Position numbers and translations under genes: made by a program. Below, piece by piece: positions 46,038 through 55,706 of a stretch of 64,000 nt of DNA (positions within the stretch are counted from its first letter, which is position 1; each line of letters opens with the position of its first letter). Source of the stretch: Methanoregulaceae archaeon UXB-2016 (GTDB lineage Archaea; Halobacteriota; Methanomicrobia; Methanomicrobiales; Methanospirillaceae); contig SISS01000038.1 in the NCBI GenBank assembly GCA_004332335.1, positions 49,394-113,393 of the forward strand, written 5' to 3'. Under the pieces are notes generated by a model. It was not told where the DNA came from, searched no databases, and worked only from the letters and a program-made list of their open reading frames with translations.

Positions 46038-46304
46038 AGCCGACCCCCGGCTGCTGCCCCACACGTTCCCGTGTGCACCGCGGGTCACGGCCGTAGGCCC
46101 GTCGGCCTCCCTCAGCCCGAAAACCGTGCGCCGCTCCTCTTCTGTCCGACCCGGGCCTCCTCTGTGTAACGGGCAGGCTACCGGCGATTCTTCGTCCTGC
46201 TGCAGCTCCAGGCCCGGCAGCGCCGCTCCCGCAGAGACGCCGGTCTCCGGGGACGGGAGCGAGAGTGGCACCGGGACGGACAGAGACCCGGGAGAGCGGA
46301 TGGC

Positions 46305-46317
46305 AAAAAAGAAGAGG
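46305..46317 (-). terminator. T-run terminator of the NHL-repeat gene
   Basis: Minus strand CCTCTTCTTTTTT about 40 bases past the stop of the NHL gene. The rest of the convergent gap 46038-46354 shows no gene. Confidence 0.45.
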
Positions 46318-46354
46318 TCGGTCTGTCTCCGGGTGGCTCCCGTCACCGCCGGGG

Positions 46355-47647
46355 CTATCGGCGGCGCCGGCGCTCGACGAGGAGCCCGGCGAGGGCGAGT
46401 GCCCCGAGGAGGCCGCCGAGCGGCGCGGGCAGGCTCCTGAGCGGAGTCGGGGTGCCGTACGGAGTGATGTTCACGGCCGTGATCGTCGGGAGCGGGGTGG
46501 CCGGGAGAGGCGTCGGGGTCGCGACCGCCGTCTCATTGACCCTTGCGGTCTCGTTCCCCGCCGTGGCGTTCAGGGGGCTGGTGCTGTTGGACAAGGTCCC
46601 GTTCCCCGGCGTGGTGTTCAGGGGGGCGGTGCTGTTGGACAAGGTCCCGTTCGCTGTCCCGATCGGATGAGTGATATTCTCCCCGGACGAGGGGGTCGTG
46701 TTCTCGGCCGGCGTATCGGCGACGTCCGGGCCCTGCCGGAAGACCTGGACCCCGTGCCGGGTCGTGTCGGGCACGTAGACCGTTCCCTGCGGGTCGACCC
46801 AGACCCCGAACGGGCCCTCTTCGAACTGGCCGTCGCCCGAGCCGCGCGCTCCTAAGGTGGCCAGCACCTCTCCGTCCGGACCGAACTTCACGATCCGGCC
46901 GTTCTCAGAGTCGGCCACGAAGATGTTGTCCATCGCGTCGATCGCGAGCGCCTCGGGATTTTTGAGCTTCCCCCCTTCCGAGTCCTGGGCGTCGAAGCGA
47001 AGGAGGAAGGCTCCGTCACGCCCGAACTTCGTGACCCTGGAGAGGGACTCGTCCAGGACGTAGAGGTTCCCGCCCGAGTCGAGCGCGAGGGCCCGGGGCC
47101 GCCGAAGGCCCCCGTCACCCGTGCCCTCGGAGCCGACGGTGCCCGTGACGAAGCCCTCCTCGTCCACGATCAGGACCTCGGACTGGTCCGCGTCGGCCAC
47201 GTAGGCCTTCCCCTTCCGGACCACGGCCACGTCGACCGGCTTCTTGTACCGGAGGCCGGACCAGGTCGCGATCACGTCGCATCCCTCGGTGAAGACCTGG
47301 ATGCGCTTATTGCCCGTGTCGGCCGCGTAGAGCCGGCCGTCGGCGTCGATCGAGAGATCGACGGGGTCTGTGAAGAGGAGGAGACCTGTACCCGGCGCGC
47401 CCCACCGCCCCAGGTAATCGCCCGAAGGGCTGTAGAACCGGATCGCGGCCCTGTCGCGGTCGACGACGTACACCCGGCCCTCGGCGTCGCCGGTGATCCC
47501 GGCCGGCCGCTCCAGGTAGCCCTTGTCCTTCTCGGCGAACGACCAGCGCTCAGCGAACTGATAGGACTCGGCTCCTGCAACCGTAGCTGGAAGCGCGACA
47601 CAGCAGAACAGGAGCGCGATGCAGAGACACAGCGGAGACAGTCGCAT
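46355..47647 (-). CDS. exported NHL-repeat beta-propeller protein with C-terminal anchor
   Basis: 430 residues. Signal peptide LCIALLFCCVALPATVAGA. About residues 28-300 hold six NHL blades: ERPAGITGDAEGRVYVVDRD, TDPVDLSIDADGRLYAADTG, KKPVDVAVVRKGKAYVADAD, RRPRALALDSGGNLYVLDES, KNPEALAIDAMDNIFVADSE and GPFGVWVDPQGTVYVPDT. Then a Thr/Asn/Pro linker dense in N-glycosylation sequons containing a 16-residue tandem repeat, and a membrane tail LPAPLGGLLGALALAGLLV with Arg cluster, similar to archaeal sorting signals though without PGF. Probable cell-surface binding protein. Confidence 0.85.
   Translation of the reverse strand: MRLSPLCLCIALLFCCVALPATVAGAESYQFAERWSFAEKDKGYLERPAGITGDAEGRVYVVDRDRAAIRFYSPSGDYLGRWGAPGTGLLLFTDPVDLSIDADGRLYAADTGNKRIQVFTEGCDVIATWSGLRYKKPVDVAVVRKGKAYVADADQSEVLIVDEEGFVTGTVGSEGTGDGGLRRPRALALDSGGNLYVLDESLSRVTKFGRDGAFLLRFDAQDSEGGKLKNPEALAIDAMDNIFVADSENGRIVKFGPDGEVLATLGARGSGDGQFEEGPFGVWVDPQGTVYVPDTTRHGVQVFRQGPDVADTPAENTTPSSGENITHPIGTANGTLSNSTAPLNTTPGNGTLSNSTSPLNATAGNETARVNETAVATPTPLPATPLPTITAVNITPYGTPTPLRSLPAPLGGLLGALALAGLLVERRRRR
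46568..46663 (-). repeat. 48-bp tandem repeat, two copies
   Basis: Two near-identical copies with period 48 (matching positions 46568 and 46616) encode NGTLSNST-A/S-PLN-T/A-T, 16 residues each, in the linker of the NHL protein. An in-frame expansion of a glycosylated spacer. Confidence 0.7.
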
Positions 47648-47818
47648 TCATGAGTGTCTGGGATGGTAGAGGCATATAGATTCTGGTGAGAGCAAACCTC
47701 ACCCGACCATATAACGGAGACGCCTCAGTCCTGGAACAGCCCGGCGCACGGGGAGCCCGGGCCAGACAATGGATCTGGATCTGTCCGAATCACCGGGCAA
47801 AATAAAAAATCGGGAATG

Positions 47819-50800
47819 TCAATAATATTCAGATACGTGAATAAAATAGTTCTTTGTCATGGCCCGGGTAATACCGCCGCTGTATGTGACCTTGAGCGTG
47901 ACTGTATACAAATATCCGTTCGTCGTGTACGTATGCGTGGGATTCGGGGCAGTTGATGTCCCACCGTCACCGAAGGTCCAGGACCATGCGATCGGCGATC
48001 CGGTCGAGCAGTCGGTAAACTGGGCCACGAAAGGGGCTCGGCCAGAGGTCTTCAAGGCGCCAAACTCCGCAACCCGGGTGTCCGTTGGACCAGATGTCTC
48101 GACCTGATCAACCCAGCCGCAGTCGGATCCATCGTCGTTACTTCCGTCCTTCACATAGTCCCAGACGAGCGTATGGCTACCGGCTCCGACCGTTGTCGAG
48201 GCCTGCTGCCAGCCGGCTTCGCCCGAGATCCCTCGCCGGATCTGGCCGTCGACAACAAGGTTCAAGAAGTCGAAGTCCCCCTCGGACGAGACCCTCCACC
48301 ACCATGTGACTGTCGCTGGGCCCGTCACCTGTGTCGAGAGTCGCGACCGCTGAGAATTCCCAACATTCCCGGATTGTGCAGCATCCACGCCGTCGTGAGT
48401 GACTGCCTGCTGCGAGGTCCACTGCGCCGTACCATCGGTGTTCCAGGCAAGGGTCGGAGCGTCGACTGCATCGCCGAGCGGAGAGCCCGGAACGGATGAG
48501 GACGTCCCGACCACAAAGGAGTCGAAGTTCATGCTGCCGCCGTGGTACTTCAGTGTGATTGTGTGCCGCCCGGCCGGGATCGCGAGCGAGGTGGAGACCG
48601 TTGAGAAGATCGAGCTCGAGGCCGTCTTCGAGACCGCGAGTGTCACCTGACGGGTCGAGTCGACGTAGACCTCGATCGTCCGGAGCGGGTCCAGCCAGCG
48701 GCTCACCCGGAACGAGACCGGGTAGGTCGCGGCCGTGGGGGAGTCGACCGTGTACCGAGTCCATTCGCCCTCACGGATGTAACAGACCACATGGGCTCCG
48801 GTGGAGAGGCGCTCGATGTCGACCGCGTCCGTCCGGTAGGCCCCGCCTTCGTTCGCCGCGGTCGTGTCCATGTAGGCGTTGCCAGCACCGTTCGTGTCGT
48901 AGTCCTCGGCCTGGACCGTGGCCGGCAGAACGTGCGGGACGTACCACGGCGCCGTGGCGGTCGAACCGACGACCGTGATCATACCGGGCATGGTCTTCGT
49001 GTTCGACTGGCCGGCGCTATTCCGGACCGTCAGCGAGACCGAGTAGGTCCCGGGTGTCGTGTAGGTGTGGGACGGGTGCTCTGTAGTCGAGACGGCCGTG
49101 CCGTCGCCGAAGTTCCAGGACCACGAGGTCGGCGACCCCGTCGTGGTGTCCGTGAACTGGACTGCTAGCGGGGCCTGACCTGAGGTGGGCTCTGCGGTGA
49201 AACCGGCGGCGAGCGGTGCGGAGCCGCCTATCTGGATGTATCCGGTCTTCGTGGTGCTCGCAAACGAGGTCACGTTGAAGAGGTAGAGGGTCACGGAGAA
49301 GGTGCCGGCCTGGGCATAACGGTGGACCGGGTGCTGCAGGGTCGAGCTCGTGCCGTCACCGAAGAACCAGACCCAGCGGTTCGGGTTGCCGGTTGAGAGG
49401 TCCGTGAACTGCACGTCCGCCGGGGCCGACGCGGCCTGTGTCGGCACAGCGGAGAACTCAGCCACGAGCCGGCCGGTGACCGGAGCCGTGGTGACCTGGA
49501 TAAACCCGGTCTTGGTCTCGATGTCGCTCGTGCCGGCCGCGTTCCGGGCGGTCAGCGAGACCGTGTAGGTACCGGCTGTTGTGTAGGTGTGGCTCGGATT
49601 TTGTAGGGTCGAGGTCCCGCCGTCGCCGAAGTTCCAGGACCATGAGGCCGGCGATCCCGTCGACGTATCCGTGAACTGCACGGCGAGCGGAGCCGTGCCC
49701 GAGGTCGGGGCGGCTATGAATGCCGCCGTCAGTGCCTGGGGTGCGGTAACGGAAAAACCGCTGGGCAGGGTCGCACTCTGGCCGTCGGGGTTGGTCACGA
49801 GGACGTTCCAGGCGCCGGTCGACGTGGAGGACGGAATGGCGAACTGGCACGTGATCAGGCTCGGAGTGGCGACCGAGACCGCGGTGGCCGTAATATCGAT
49901 CGATCCCGCACGCTGGAGTTTCACGGTCGCGCCGCTCTGAAACCCGGTGCCGGAGAGACTGGTAATTGAGATCGAGGAGTCGGGCATGCCGGAGTTCGGG
50001 GAGATCGAGCTGACCGTGAGAGTCGGGGTGGGCGTGCTGCCGCCGTAGATCCACTGGGCCCCCGCGCGGTCGGCTGTGTGCAGAGTCTTGAGGTTCTTGT
50101 TCCCAAACGTATCCCCGTTATATCCGAACATCACTTTGCCGACATCGGACGGACGATTCGGCAGATACCCATAGAGATCGTTGAGGTGCAACCAATGACC
50201 GAGTTCATGGAGAGCGATTGTCTCGACATTCTGGGTACTGCCGCTCGCAGTCCCGGTCGTCCATGAAAATGCCAGGTTGAACCTGATGTCGGTCTCGACG
50301 ATCCTGTTGCCGATAGACCAGGTAATCGCCTCTGCAATGGTACTCGTAGAGTCGAAATCCGACGCGGGACGGAAGCAGAGCAGGTTCCGGAAATCTCTCT
50401 GGTCTTCGGAAAACTCCGTAGACGATGATGTTCCCAGGTTCTGAAACAGGAAGGATGACGTTGGGATGGCCGCGTTCCAGGTGTTGGCTGCGTTCGTGAT
50501 CGCGGTGACGGCACCCGGTCCGAGGGTCCCGGGGTTGACGTAGAACTGGGCCGGCCCGTTCCACTTGGACTTGCCGTAACTAAACGTTACAGTGAAGGGG
50601 TGATCCTCGGATTTGCCATCTGCATCTGTGTAGACGGTGAGGTACCCGCTGCTCGCACCTCCGCTATACGCATCCAGTGTTCTACCGATCGGAACCTTCA
50701 CCCTGATCTGCGTGTCCGACCACGAGACGATATCGTTCACGTTGTTGCCGAAATACGGAGAGCTCGATGAACAGTATCCCGACGCATAGATCGGGATCAC

Positions 50801-51541
50801 CTGTATCGCCCCACCATCGGCGTTTCTGCAACGGTATGTGAACGCTACATCCGCCAATGACTCACGTGAAGCCTTGGTCCCGAAACCGCTCCCGGTGATC
50901 GTGATGATTGTCTCCGTCCCAGCGGAGGCGGTGGTGGGGGAGACGGAGGTGATGATGACCGGTGCAGCACCCACGACACGCGTCGTGGCATTCGGTTGCG
51001 GAGGTGTCGGCGACTGACCGGCCCCCAGCGCCGTAAGGTAGCGTTCGTATACATCAGCTCTCACGGTGGAATCCTTGCCTTTCGGGCCCTGGATAACACC
51101 GCCCAGGACAATAGTGACAAGCCCCTGATGGCCACCAAGGACCGTATTCCCCCGCTTCGCGCTATGTTTGACGAAGATGAAGGCATCGGTCCCCGCTGTG
51201 AGGATCGGCTGGTCCTCGACCCACTGGGTGATTCCGTCTGCGGTGCCACCGGGCACCGTAAGGGTGAACATATTCGGACCCTGACCTTTAGCGTAACCCC
51301 TCACAGTGACCGTGGCTGTGGTCACGATGTTGGTGTGGTCGGCGTTCCACTGGCTTCGGACGTTCGTGATCGTGCCTCGCACGATCTCATCCGCGCCGGT
51401 CGCAAGATCCGCATCGTCCATCGGGACCATCAGCGCCTGGCCGCCGGTGGCAAACAGGCAGACCGCCAGCAGCACGATGGATGCGCGCACGAGGGCGCTT
51501 TGATGACTGTTAATAACAACGTCTCTCGTAATTTTCACCAT
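47819..51541 (-). CDS. large secreted matrixin-like protease with IPT, PKD and CBM domains
   Basis: 1240 residues. Signal peptide IVLLAVCLFATGGQA. Order: N-terminal beta region; an IPT/TIG domain (about 195-320); a metzincin-type protease (about 330-500) with zinc motif ETIALHELGHWLHLNDLYG, where the usual Gly and third His of HExxHxxGxxH are His and Asp, and a VMFGYNG Met-turn; a second IPT domain; three PKD domains (SWSWNFGDGG, WVWFFGDGTS, SWSWNFGDGT); a CBM6-like module (LPATVQAEDYDT); a beta-sandwich (VTWWWRVSSEGDFDFLNL); a last PKD (SWTFGDGGTS). Likely a surface-associated matrix-degrading protein. A TATA-like stretch lies near 51660 on the minus strand. Confidence 0.88.
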   Translation of the reverse strand: MVKITRDVVINSHQSALVRASIVLLAVCLFATGGQALMVPMDDADLATGADEIVRGTITNVRSQWNADHTNIVTTATVTVRGYAKGQGPNMFTLTVPGGTADGITQWVEDQPILTAGTDAFIFVKHSAKRGNTVLGGHQGLVTIVLGGVIQGPKGKDSTVRADVYERYLTALGAGQSPTPPQPNATTRVVGAAPVIITSVSPTTASAGTETIITITGSGFGTKASRESLADVAFTYRCRNADGGAIQVIPIYASGYCSSSSPYFGNNVNDIVSWSDTQIRVKVPIGRTLDAYSGGASSGYLTVYTDADGKSEDHPFTVTFSYGKSKWNGPAQFYVNPGTLGPGAVTAITNAANTWNAAIPTSSFLFQNLGTSSSTEFSEDQRDFRNLLCFRPASDFDSTSTIAEAITWSIGNRIVETDIRFNLAFSWTTGTASGSTQNVETIALHELGHWLHLNDLYGYLPNRPSDVGKVMFGYNGDTFGNKNLKTLHTADRAGAQWIYGGSTPTPTLTVSSISPNSGMPDSSISITSLSGTGFQSGATVKLQRAGSIDITATAVSVATPSLITCQFAIPSSTSTGAWNVLVTNPDGQSATLPSGFSVTAPQALTAAFIAAPTSGTAPLAVQFTDTSTGSPASWSWNFGDGGTSTLQNPSHTYTTAGTYTVSLTARNAAGTSDIETKTGFIQVTTAPVTGRLVAEFSAVPTQAASAPADVQFTDLSTGNPNRWVWFFGDGTSSTLQHPVHRYAQAGTFSVTLYLFNVTSFASTTKTGYIQIGGSAPLAAGFTAEPTSGQAPLAVQFTDTTTGSPTSWSWNFGDGTAVSTTEHPSHTYTTPGTYSVSLTVRNSAGQSNTKTMPGMITVVGSTATAPWYVPHVLPATVQAEDYDTNGAGNAYMDTTAANEGGAYRTDAVDIERLSTGAHVVCYIREGEWTRYTVDSPTAATYPVSFRVSRWLDPLRTIEVYVDSTRQVTLAVSKTASSSIFSTVSTSLAIPAGRHTITLKYHGGSMNFDSFVVGTSSSVPGSPLGDAVDAPTLAWNTDGTAQWTSQQAVTHDGVDAAQSGNVGNSQRSRLSTQVTGPATVTWWWRVSSEGDFDFLNLVVDGQIRRGISGEAGWQQASTTVGAGSHTLVWDYVKDGSNDDGSDCGWVDQVETSGPTDTRVAEFGALKTSGRAPFVAQFTDCSTGSPIAWSWTFGDGGTSTAPNPTHTYTTNGYLYTVTLKVTYSGGITRAMTKNYFIHVSEYY

Positions 51542-52365
51542 CCGTTCCGCAGGTGCTTGATGCTGCGGTATGATTTCGAACCGGGGCCGAGATCGATGAA
51601 TGTGTTACGGTGTACCCAACAGCGCTGTCTGGTGATATCGACACCCAGAAACACATTCCCTTATATTCATAGTAATAAATAAAGATTTTGGATTTATTTT
51701 TCGTTGAGACGAGCAGAAGGTGTGTCGGGCAAGACGAGCCTTCGTCTTGATCAACGAACGTCCCCGCAGGTTCTGTTCCGGCACGCCCGCGGCAGGTGTG
51801 CATCCGATGAACATCGTCCCAGGTTCACTTTGCATCCTCCTCCAGTTCCTGTTCTTCCAGCGAAGGACACGCCCGGTGCGGCTGCGCTTGTGAGCCGCGG
51901 TCCGGGGTCTGGAGGGAGACCCAGGAGAGACAGGATGACCGCGGGTTGGGGAGATGCTCCAGGAGCGACAGATGACCAACCGATACGGGAGTATTCCAAC
52001 ATTTTTTTTATACATTGCAGCGGTTGGGTCCCGGACACCTGTCGATCGGGGGGATCAGCATCCTGTTCAGAAAGGCGGGCCTGAAGGGTACGCCAACAAT
52101 CGACAGAGAACGCCATACCGCCGGCTGGGCCATGAAAAAGCCAATGGCGATGGACGTGTATAAGGATCGCCCTCAGTCCCATCACGATGATGGGAGAGAC
52201 GAGAGATCGGATCGGGAGAAATACCGAACGGTCGCAGCCATTCGATGGACTGAGACGAATCGCGGCTGACCACGTCATGAGAAGAGGAGGTCCTTCTGCC
52301 GACCACCGCGACTTTAAAACCTTCTGCATAACGGGGCACGGGAATCCCCGACCCCGGAGCCCGGT
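51542..52365. other. 824-base gap without a recognisable gene
   Basis: Between the matrixin-like gene and fen1. It has an AT-rich part (about 51600-51710, TATATTC and AATAAATAAAG) that should hold the promoter of the upstream gene, a long T-run at 52003-52012 and a GC hairpin near the fen1 stop (GGGGCACGGGAATCCCC). Short open frames exist on both strands but none reads like a protein. A decayed gene or an unrecognised RNA is possible. Confidence 0.5.
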
Positions 52366-53367
52366 TCAAAACCACTGATCGAGGGTCTTCTGCCCGGCCG
52401 TGACGCCGAGCCGTTCCAGGGCCCCGTTCACCCGCTCGACCGAGAACGAGTACTCGTCGCAGAGCATGGCCCGGAGCCCCTCCCCGTCGGGGGCGCGCCA
52501 CTCGAGCACGGCCGGGGCGCCGGCCGGCGGCGCAAGGAAGAAGTCGAGGATCGGAGCCGGATCGAGTTCCGGGAGGCGTTCGGCCACGGTCTCCCCGAAC
52601 CGGCCCTCGCGGACGAGTTTCAGGGCCGTCTTGGGGCCGACGCCGCGCGCCCCCTCGTTGAAGTCGGTCCCGACCAGGATCCCGATCTCGATCAGCTGCT
52701 CGCGCGTGATCCCCAGTCCCTCGAGGACCTCGGCCAGGCGGATCCGCTCTGGCTCGACCGTGATCGTGCGGCCGTGGAGCCGGCGCCGGCCGCTGATCGT
52801 GATGTTGCGCGCGAGGTCGGGGGCACCGAAGAGGAGGGCGTCGTAGTCCTGGCTGATCGCGTACGCGACCTGGCCGGTTGCAGCCATCCGGGCCGCCTCG
52901 GCCTCGCCCTCGCTCGGCGCCTGCACCCAGGGGATGCCCAGGAGCTCGAGGAGGCGCTGGGCGGACGCGATCGCGGCCCCGTCGATACGGGTCGCCGAGC
53001 GGGCCTGTTTGTAGGCCTCGTCCTTATCCCCGCGTTCGACCGCGGCCGCGTGCTGCCGGCCGGCCTCCTCCCGCACGCTCCGCCGCGCCTCGATCGTCGC
53101 GGCCTTCAGCAGCGGCGGGGGGCCGTCGAAGACGTAGACCGGCCGGACGCCCTTCTCGAGGAGCTTCGTCGTTCGGAAGAAGAGGCCCGAGAGGTGGGAG
53201 GTGACCCGGCCCTCCCGGTCCACGAGCGGCGTGCCGTCGGGCTGGCGGATGATCGTGAGGAACTGGTAGAGCGCGTTGTGCGCGTCGATCGCGGCCGAGC
53301 CGGAGAGGCCGTCCCAGCCGATCGGGCATTTGTACGGGGCGAGGATGTCCCGGAGAGCGACCCCCAT
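52366..53367 (-). CDS. fen1: flap endonuclease FEN1
   Basis: 333 residues from the ATG at 53367 (MGVALRDIL is the standard N-terminus); the GTG at 53376 lies within its ribosome binding site GAGGTGATC. Cuts 5' flaps during Okazaki-fragment processing and repair. Metal-binding acidic residues appear in AAIDAHNALYQFL, PVYVFDGPPP, APSEGEAEAARM and AISQDYDALLFG, and the helix-hairpin-helix in GTDFNEGARGVGPKTALKL. The C-terminus QKTLDQWF is a PCNA-interacting PIP box. Followed by a small membrane protein gene upstream on the same strand. Confidence 0.97.
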   Translation of the reverse strand: MGVALRDILAPYKCPIGWDGLSGSAAIDAHNALYQFLTIIRQPDGTPLVDREGRVTSHLSGLFFRTTKLLEKGVRPVYVFDGPPPLLKAATIEARRSVREEAGRQHAAAVERGDKDEAYKQARSATRIDGAAIASAQRLLELLGIPWVQAPSEGEAEAARMAATGQVAYAISQDYDALLFGAPDLARNITISGRRRLHGRTITVEPERIRLAEVLEGLGITREQLIEIGILVGTDFNEGARGVGPKTALKLVREGRFGETVAERLPELDPAPILDFFLAPPAGAPAVLEWRAPDGEGLRAMLCDEYSFSVERVNGALERLGVTAGQKTLDQWF

Positions 53368-53409
53368 GGCGATCACCTCTCGGAGCGGAACCGGTTAAAT
53401 ATGACGGCC

Positions 53410-53724
53410 CTAGCGGTAGAGACGGCGCTGGAAGTCCTGGATGATCGCGTCGATCTGGGTCACGGTCTCGTCGTACTTGTCCGTGAGGACCTCCTGGGTC
53501 TCGATCAGGTTCATTCGGATCCCGCGCTCGCGCTCGACCAGCGTGCGCGAGAGGAGCGTGATCTTCGCGCCGAAGACGAGAAAGAGGCCGCCGAGCGAGA
53601 GCATCATCAGCGTGGCCGAGACCGCGATGGTGAGATCCTGCCAGAGCCGGAGGACGAGCACGAGGGTCGAGACGACCAGGATGATCGTGAGCACGAACTC
53701 GGAGAGGGCATCGCGGAGGTCCAT
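53410..53724 (-). CDS. small two-helix membrane protein, unknown
   Basis: 104 residues from the ATG at 53724; the frame beyond that runs under the divergent protease gene. Two membrane helices, FVLTIILVVSTLVLVLRLW and TLMMLSLGGLFLVFGAKITL, then a charged helical tail (RGIRMNLIETQEVLTDKYDE) that could form a coiled coil. Not recognised. It sits 34 bases before fen1 and may be cotranscribed with it; divergent from the presenilin-type gene. Confidence 0.7.
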   Translation of the reverse strand: MDLRDALSEFVLTIILVVSTLVLVLRLWQDLTIAVSATLMMLSLGGLFLVFGAKITLLSRTLVERERGIRMNLIETQEVLTDKYDETVTQIDAIIQDFQRRLYR

Positions 53725-53775
53725 GCTTTTAGATGATGAAGGTCCAGTAATTAAGCTACCTGTTTCGGGGCGCTT

Positions 53776-54696
53776 ATGAAGACGAATCGGCTGCTGCCTC
53801 TTGTGGGGATCGGGGTGATGCTCGTCGTGGTGGAGCTCGGCGCAGCCCTGTTCGGGCCCCTGATGCACCGCGCCGGGATCGTCGCGTTCGAGGACCCGAG
53901 TTCGACCGCGAACCCAATCATCTTCGTCCTGCTCCTGCTCGGGTTCACGGCCGTGCTCCTGGTCCTGATCCGGTTCGGGATGCGCCGGATCATCCAGGCG
54001 ATCGTGCTCCTCTCGATAGGGCTCTCATTCGTCTACATCTTCGTCGCGCTCCTCGGTATCGTGATCGCGGACCCGATGATCGTCCTGGGGGGCTCGAGCC
54101 TGCTCGGGGCCGCCGCCGTGCTCGTCCTCTTCTGGTACCCCGAGTGGTACGTGATCGACCTGCTCGGGCTCCTGCTCGCGGCCGGGGTCGCGGCGATCTT
54201 CGGCACCTCGCTCGGGGTGCTCCCCGTGCTCCTGCTGCTGGTCCTGCTCGCGGTCTACGACGCCCTCTCGGTCTACCGGACCAAGCACATGATCGCGCTC
54301 GCCGAGGGGGTGCTCGAGCAGCGGGCCCCGATCCTCTTCGTCGTGCCGAAAGAGCGGGGGTACTCGTTCATTCGCGACGGCGTCGGGCCGGTCGACGACT
54401 ACCAGCCCGAGTCGAACGGGAAGGGCGGGCGCTCGGCCCTGCTGATCGGGATGGGGGACCTGATCATGCCCTCGATCCTCGTGGTCTCGGCGAACACCTT
54501 CATCACGGCCCCCGGGATCGGGTTCCTGAACGGCCCGGCCCTCGGCGCCATCGCGGGATCGGTCGTCGGCATGGCCCTCCTCCTCCACTTCGTCGACAAG
54601 GGCCGGGCGCACGCGGGCCTGCCGCCCCTCAACGGCGGTGTCATCCTCGGCTTCCTCGTCGGCTGCGCCGCGACCGGCGCCTGGGCCTGGCTCTGA
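53776..54696 (+). CDS. presenilin-family intramembrane aspartyl protease
   Basis: 306 residues with about nine membrane helices. The catalytic aspartates are in the paired motifs LLAVYDALSVY (YD, about residue 157) and LIGMGDLIMPS (GxGD, about 225), and the third family motif appears as LPPLNGG in place of PAL near the C-terminus. Archaeal presenilin homologues cut membrane-buried helices, substrates unknown. A hydrophilic loop between the two Asp helices (KERGYSFIRDGVGPVDDYQ) is as in the family. Alone on the plus strand. Confidence 0.92.
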   Translation: MKTNRLLPLVGIGVMLVVVELGAALFGPLMHRAGIVAFEDPSSTANPIIFVLLLLGFTAVLLVLIRFGMRRIIQAIVLLSIGLSFVYIFVALLGIVIADPMIVLGGSSLLGAAAVLVLFWYPEWYVIDLLGLLLAAGVAAIFGTSLGVLPVLLLLVLLAVYDALSVYRTKHMIALAEGVLEQRAPILFVVPKERGYSFIRDGVGPVDDYQPESNGKGGRSALLIGMGDLIMPSILVVSANTFITAPGIGFLNGPALGAIAGSVVGMALLLHFVDKGRAHAGLPPLNGGVILGFLVGCAATGAWAWL

Positions 54697-54726
54697 GCAG
54701 GGCAAAGAGACCTGCCTTCAGAACTT

Positions 54727-54735
54727 CTATATACT
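54727..54735 (+). promoter_or_regulatory. TATA box of the HTH-CBS gene
   Basis: CTATATACT centred about 25 bases before the ATG at 54756, in AT-rich sequence; predicts a leaderless or near-leaderless message. Confidence 0.55.
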
Positions 54736-54755
54736 TATCAACATGATCAATCATT

Positions 54756-55634
54756 ATGGATCTCTCGCTCATCCAGAAGGACATTCTGATCACCCTGATA
54801 ACCCTCTATCACCAGCACTCGCGGCCGATCAAGGGTGAGGACATCGCCGAGGTGATCCAGCGCAATCCCGGGACCATTCGGAACCAGATGCAGGCCCTGA
54901 AGGCCCTCGAGCTGGTCGACGGCGTGCCCGGGCCGAAGGGGGGGTACAACCCGACTGCGAAGGCCTACCACGAGCTGAACCTCTCGCAGCTCGGAACGGA
55001 CGCCCAGGTCCCTCTCGCGCGGAACGGCGAGCCCCTCCCGGGCCTCGGGGTGACCGAGATCGACTTCACGACCCTCTGCCACCCCGACGTCTGCCATGCC
55101 GTGGTCCGGATCATGGGCAGTGTCAAGCAGTTCGAGATCGGCGACGAGATCACGGTCGGGCCGACACCCGTGAACAAGCTCCTCCTGCGCGGCGAGATCT
55201 TCGGCAAGGACGAGGTGCAGGGAGCCCTGATCATCTCGATCTCGGAGATGATCTCGCTCCCCAAGAAGCCGGTCCGCGAGTACATGGCCCGTCCCCTCCG
55301 GGTGGTGCCGGCCTCGGCCGCGCTGGACGACGCGGTCCGGCTCTTTGCCGGAGCACAGATCAGCGGGGCCCCGGTCATGGACGGCGAGACCATGCGCGGG
55401 ATCCTGACGGTCTCGGACGTGATCCGGGCGCTGGCAGCCGGCCGACCCCTCTCGACCCCGGTCACGGCCGTGATGACCCCGGACGTGGTCCAGGTCGAGG
55501 CCGACGTCCGGCTCTTCGAGGTGGTCCGGCGGTTCAAGGAGCAGGAGATCGGGCGCCTGATCGTGGTCGAGGACGGACGGCCGATCGGGATCCTGACCAA
55601 GACCGATATCATCCGGGTCTTCCCGTCCTCCTGA
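54756..55634 (+). CDS. winged-helix regulator with twin CBS domains
   Basis: 292 residues. Residues 1-75: DNA-binding winged helix (LITLYHQHSRPIKGEDIAEV, NPGTIRNQMQALKALELVDG, GYNPTAKAY). Residues 80-165: a linker domain with a DEITVGPTPVNKLLLRGEI barrel-like part and Cys/His in TTLCHPDVCHAV. Residues 175-292: two CBS repeats, VREYMARPLRVVPASAAL...GILTVSDVIRAL and VTAVMTPDVVQVEADVRL...GILTKTDIIRVF. CBS pairs bind adenine nucleotides, so this is probably a nucleotide-sensing transcription regulator, common in methanogens; targets unknown. Confidence 0.88.
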   Translation: MDLSLIQKDILITLITLYHQHSRPIKGEDIAEVIQRNPGTIRNQMQALKALELVDGVPGPKGGYNPTAKAYHELNLSQLGTDAQVPLARNGEPLPGLGVTEIDFTTLCHPDVCHAVVRIMGSVKQFEIGDEITVGPTPVNKLLLRGEIFGKDEVQGALIISISEMISLPKKPVREYMARPLRVVPASAALDDAVRLFAGAQISGAPVMDGETMRGILTVSDVIRALAAGRPLSTPVTAVMTPDVVQVEADVRLFEVVRRFKEQEIGRLIVVEDGRPIGILTKTDIIRVFPSS

Positions 55635-55672
55635 GACGGAGGCGGGTATTCCGGTCCGAGAGCGGAGATCGC

Positions 55673-55681
55673 AGTATTTAT
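55673..55681 (+). promoter_or_regulatory. TATA box of the PRC-barrel gene
   Basis: GTATTTATAGTA about 28-35 bases before the ATG at 55707, again implying a very short leader. Confidence 0.45.
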
Positions 55682-55706
55682 AGTACGAGAAGCTGACCAT
55701 TCTGCC

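Noticed and set aside
51751..52329. 192-codon minus-strand frame in the large gap
   Set aside because: No protein-like pattern, no ribosome binding site and no recognisable family.
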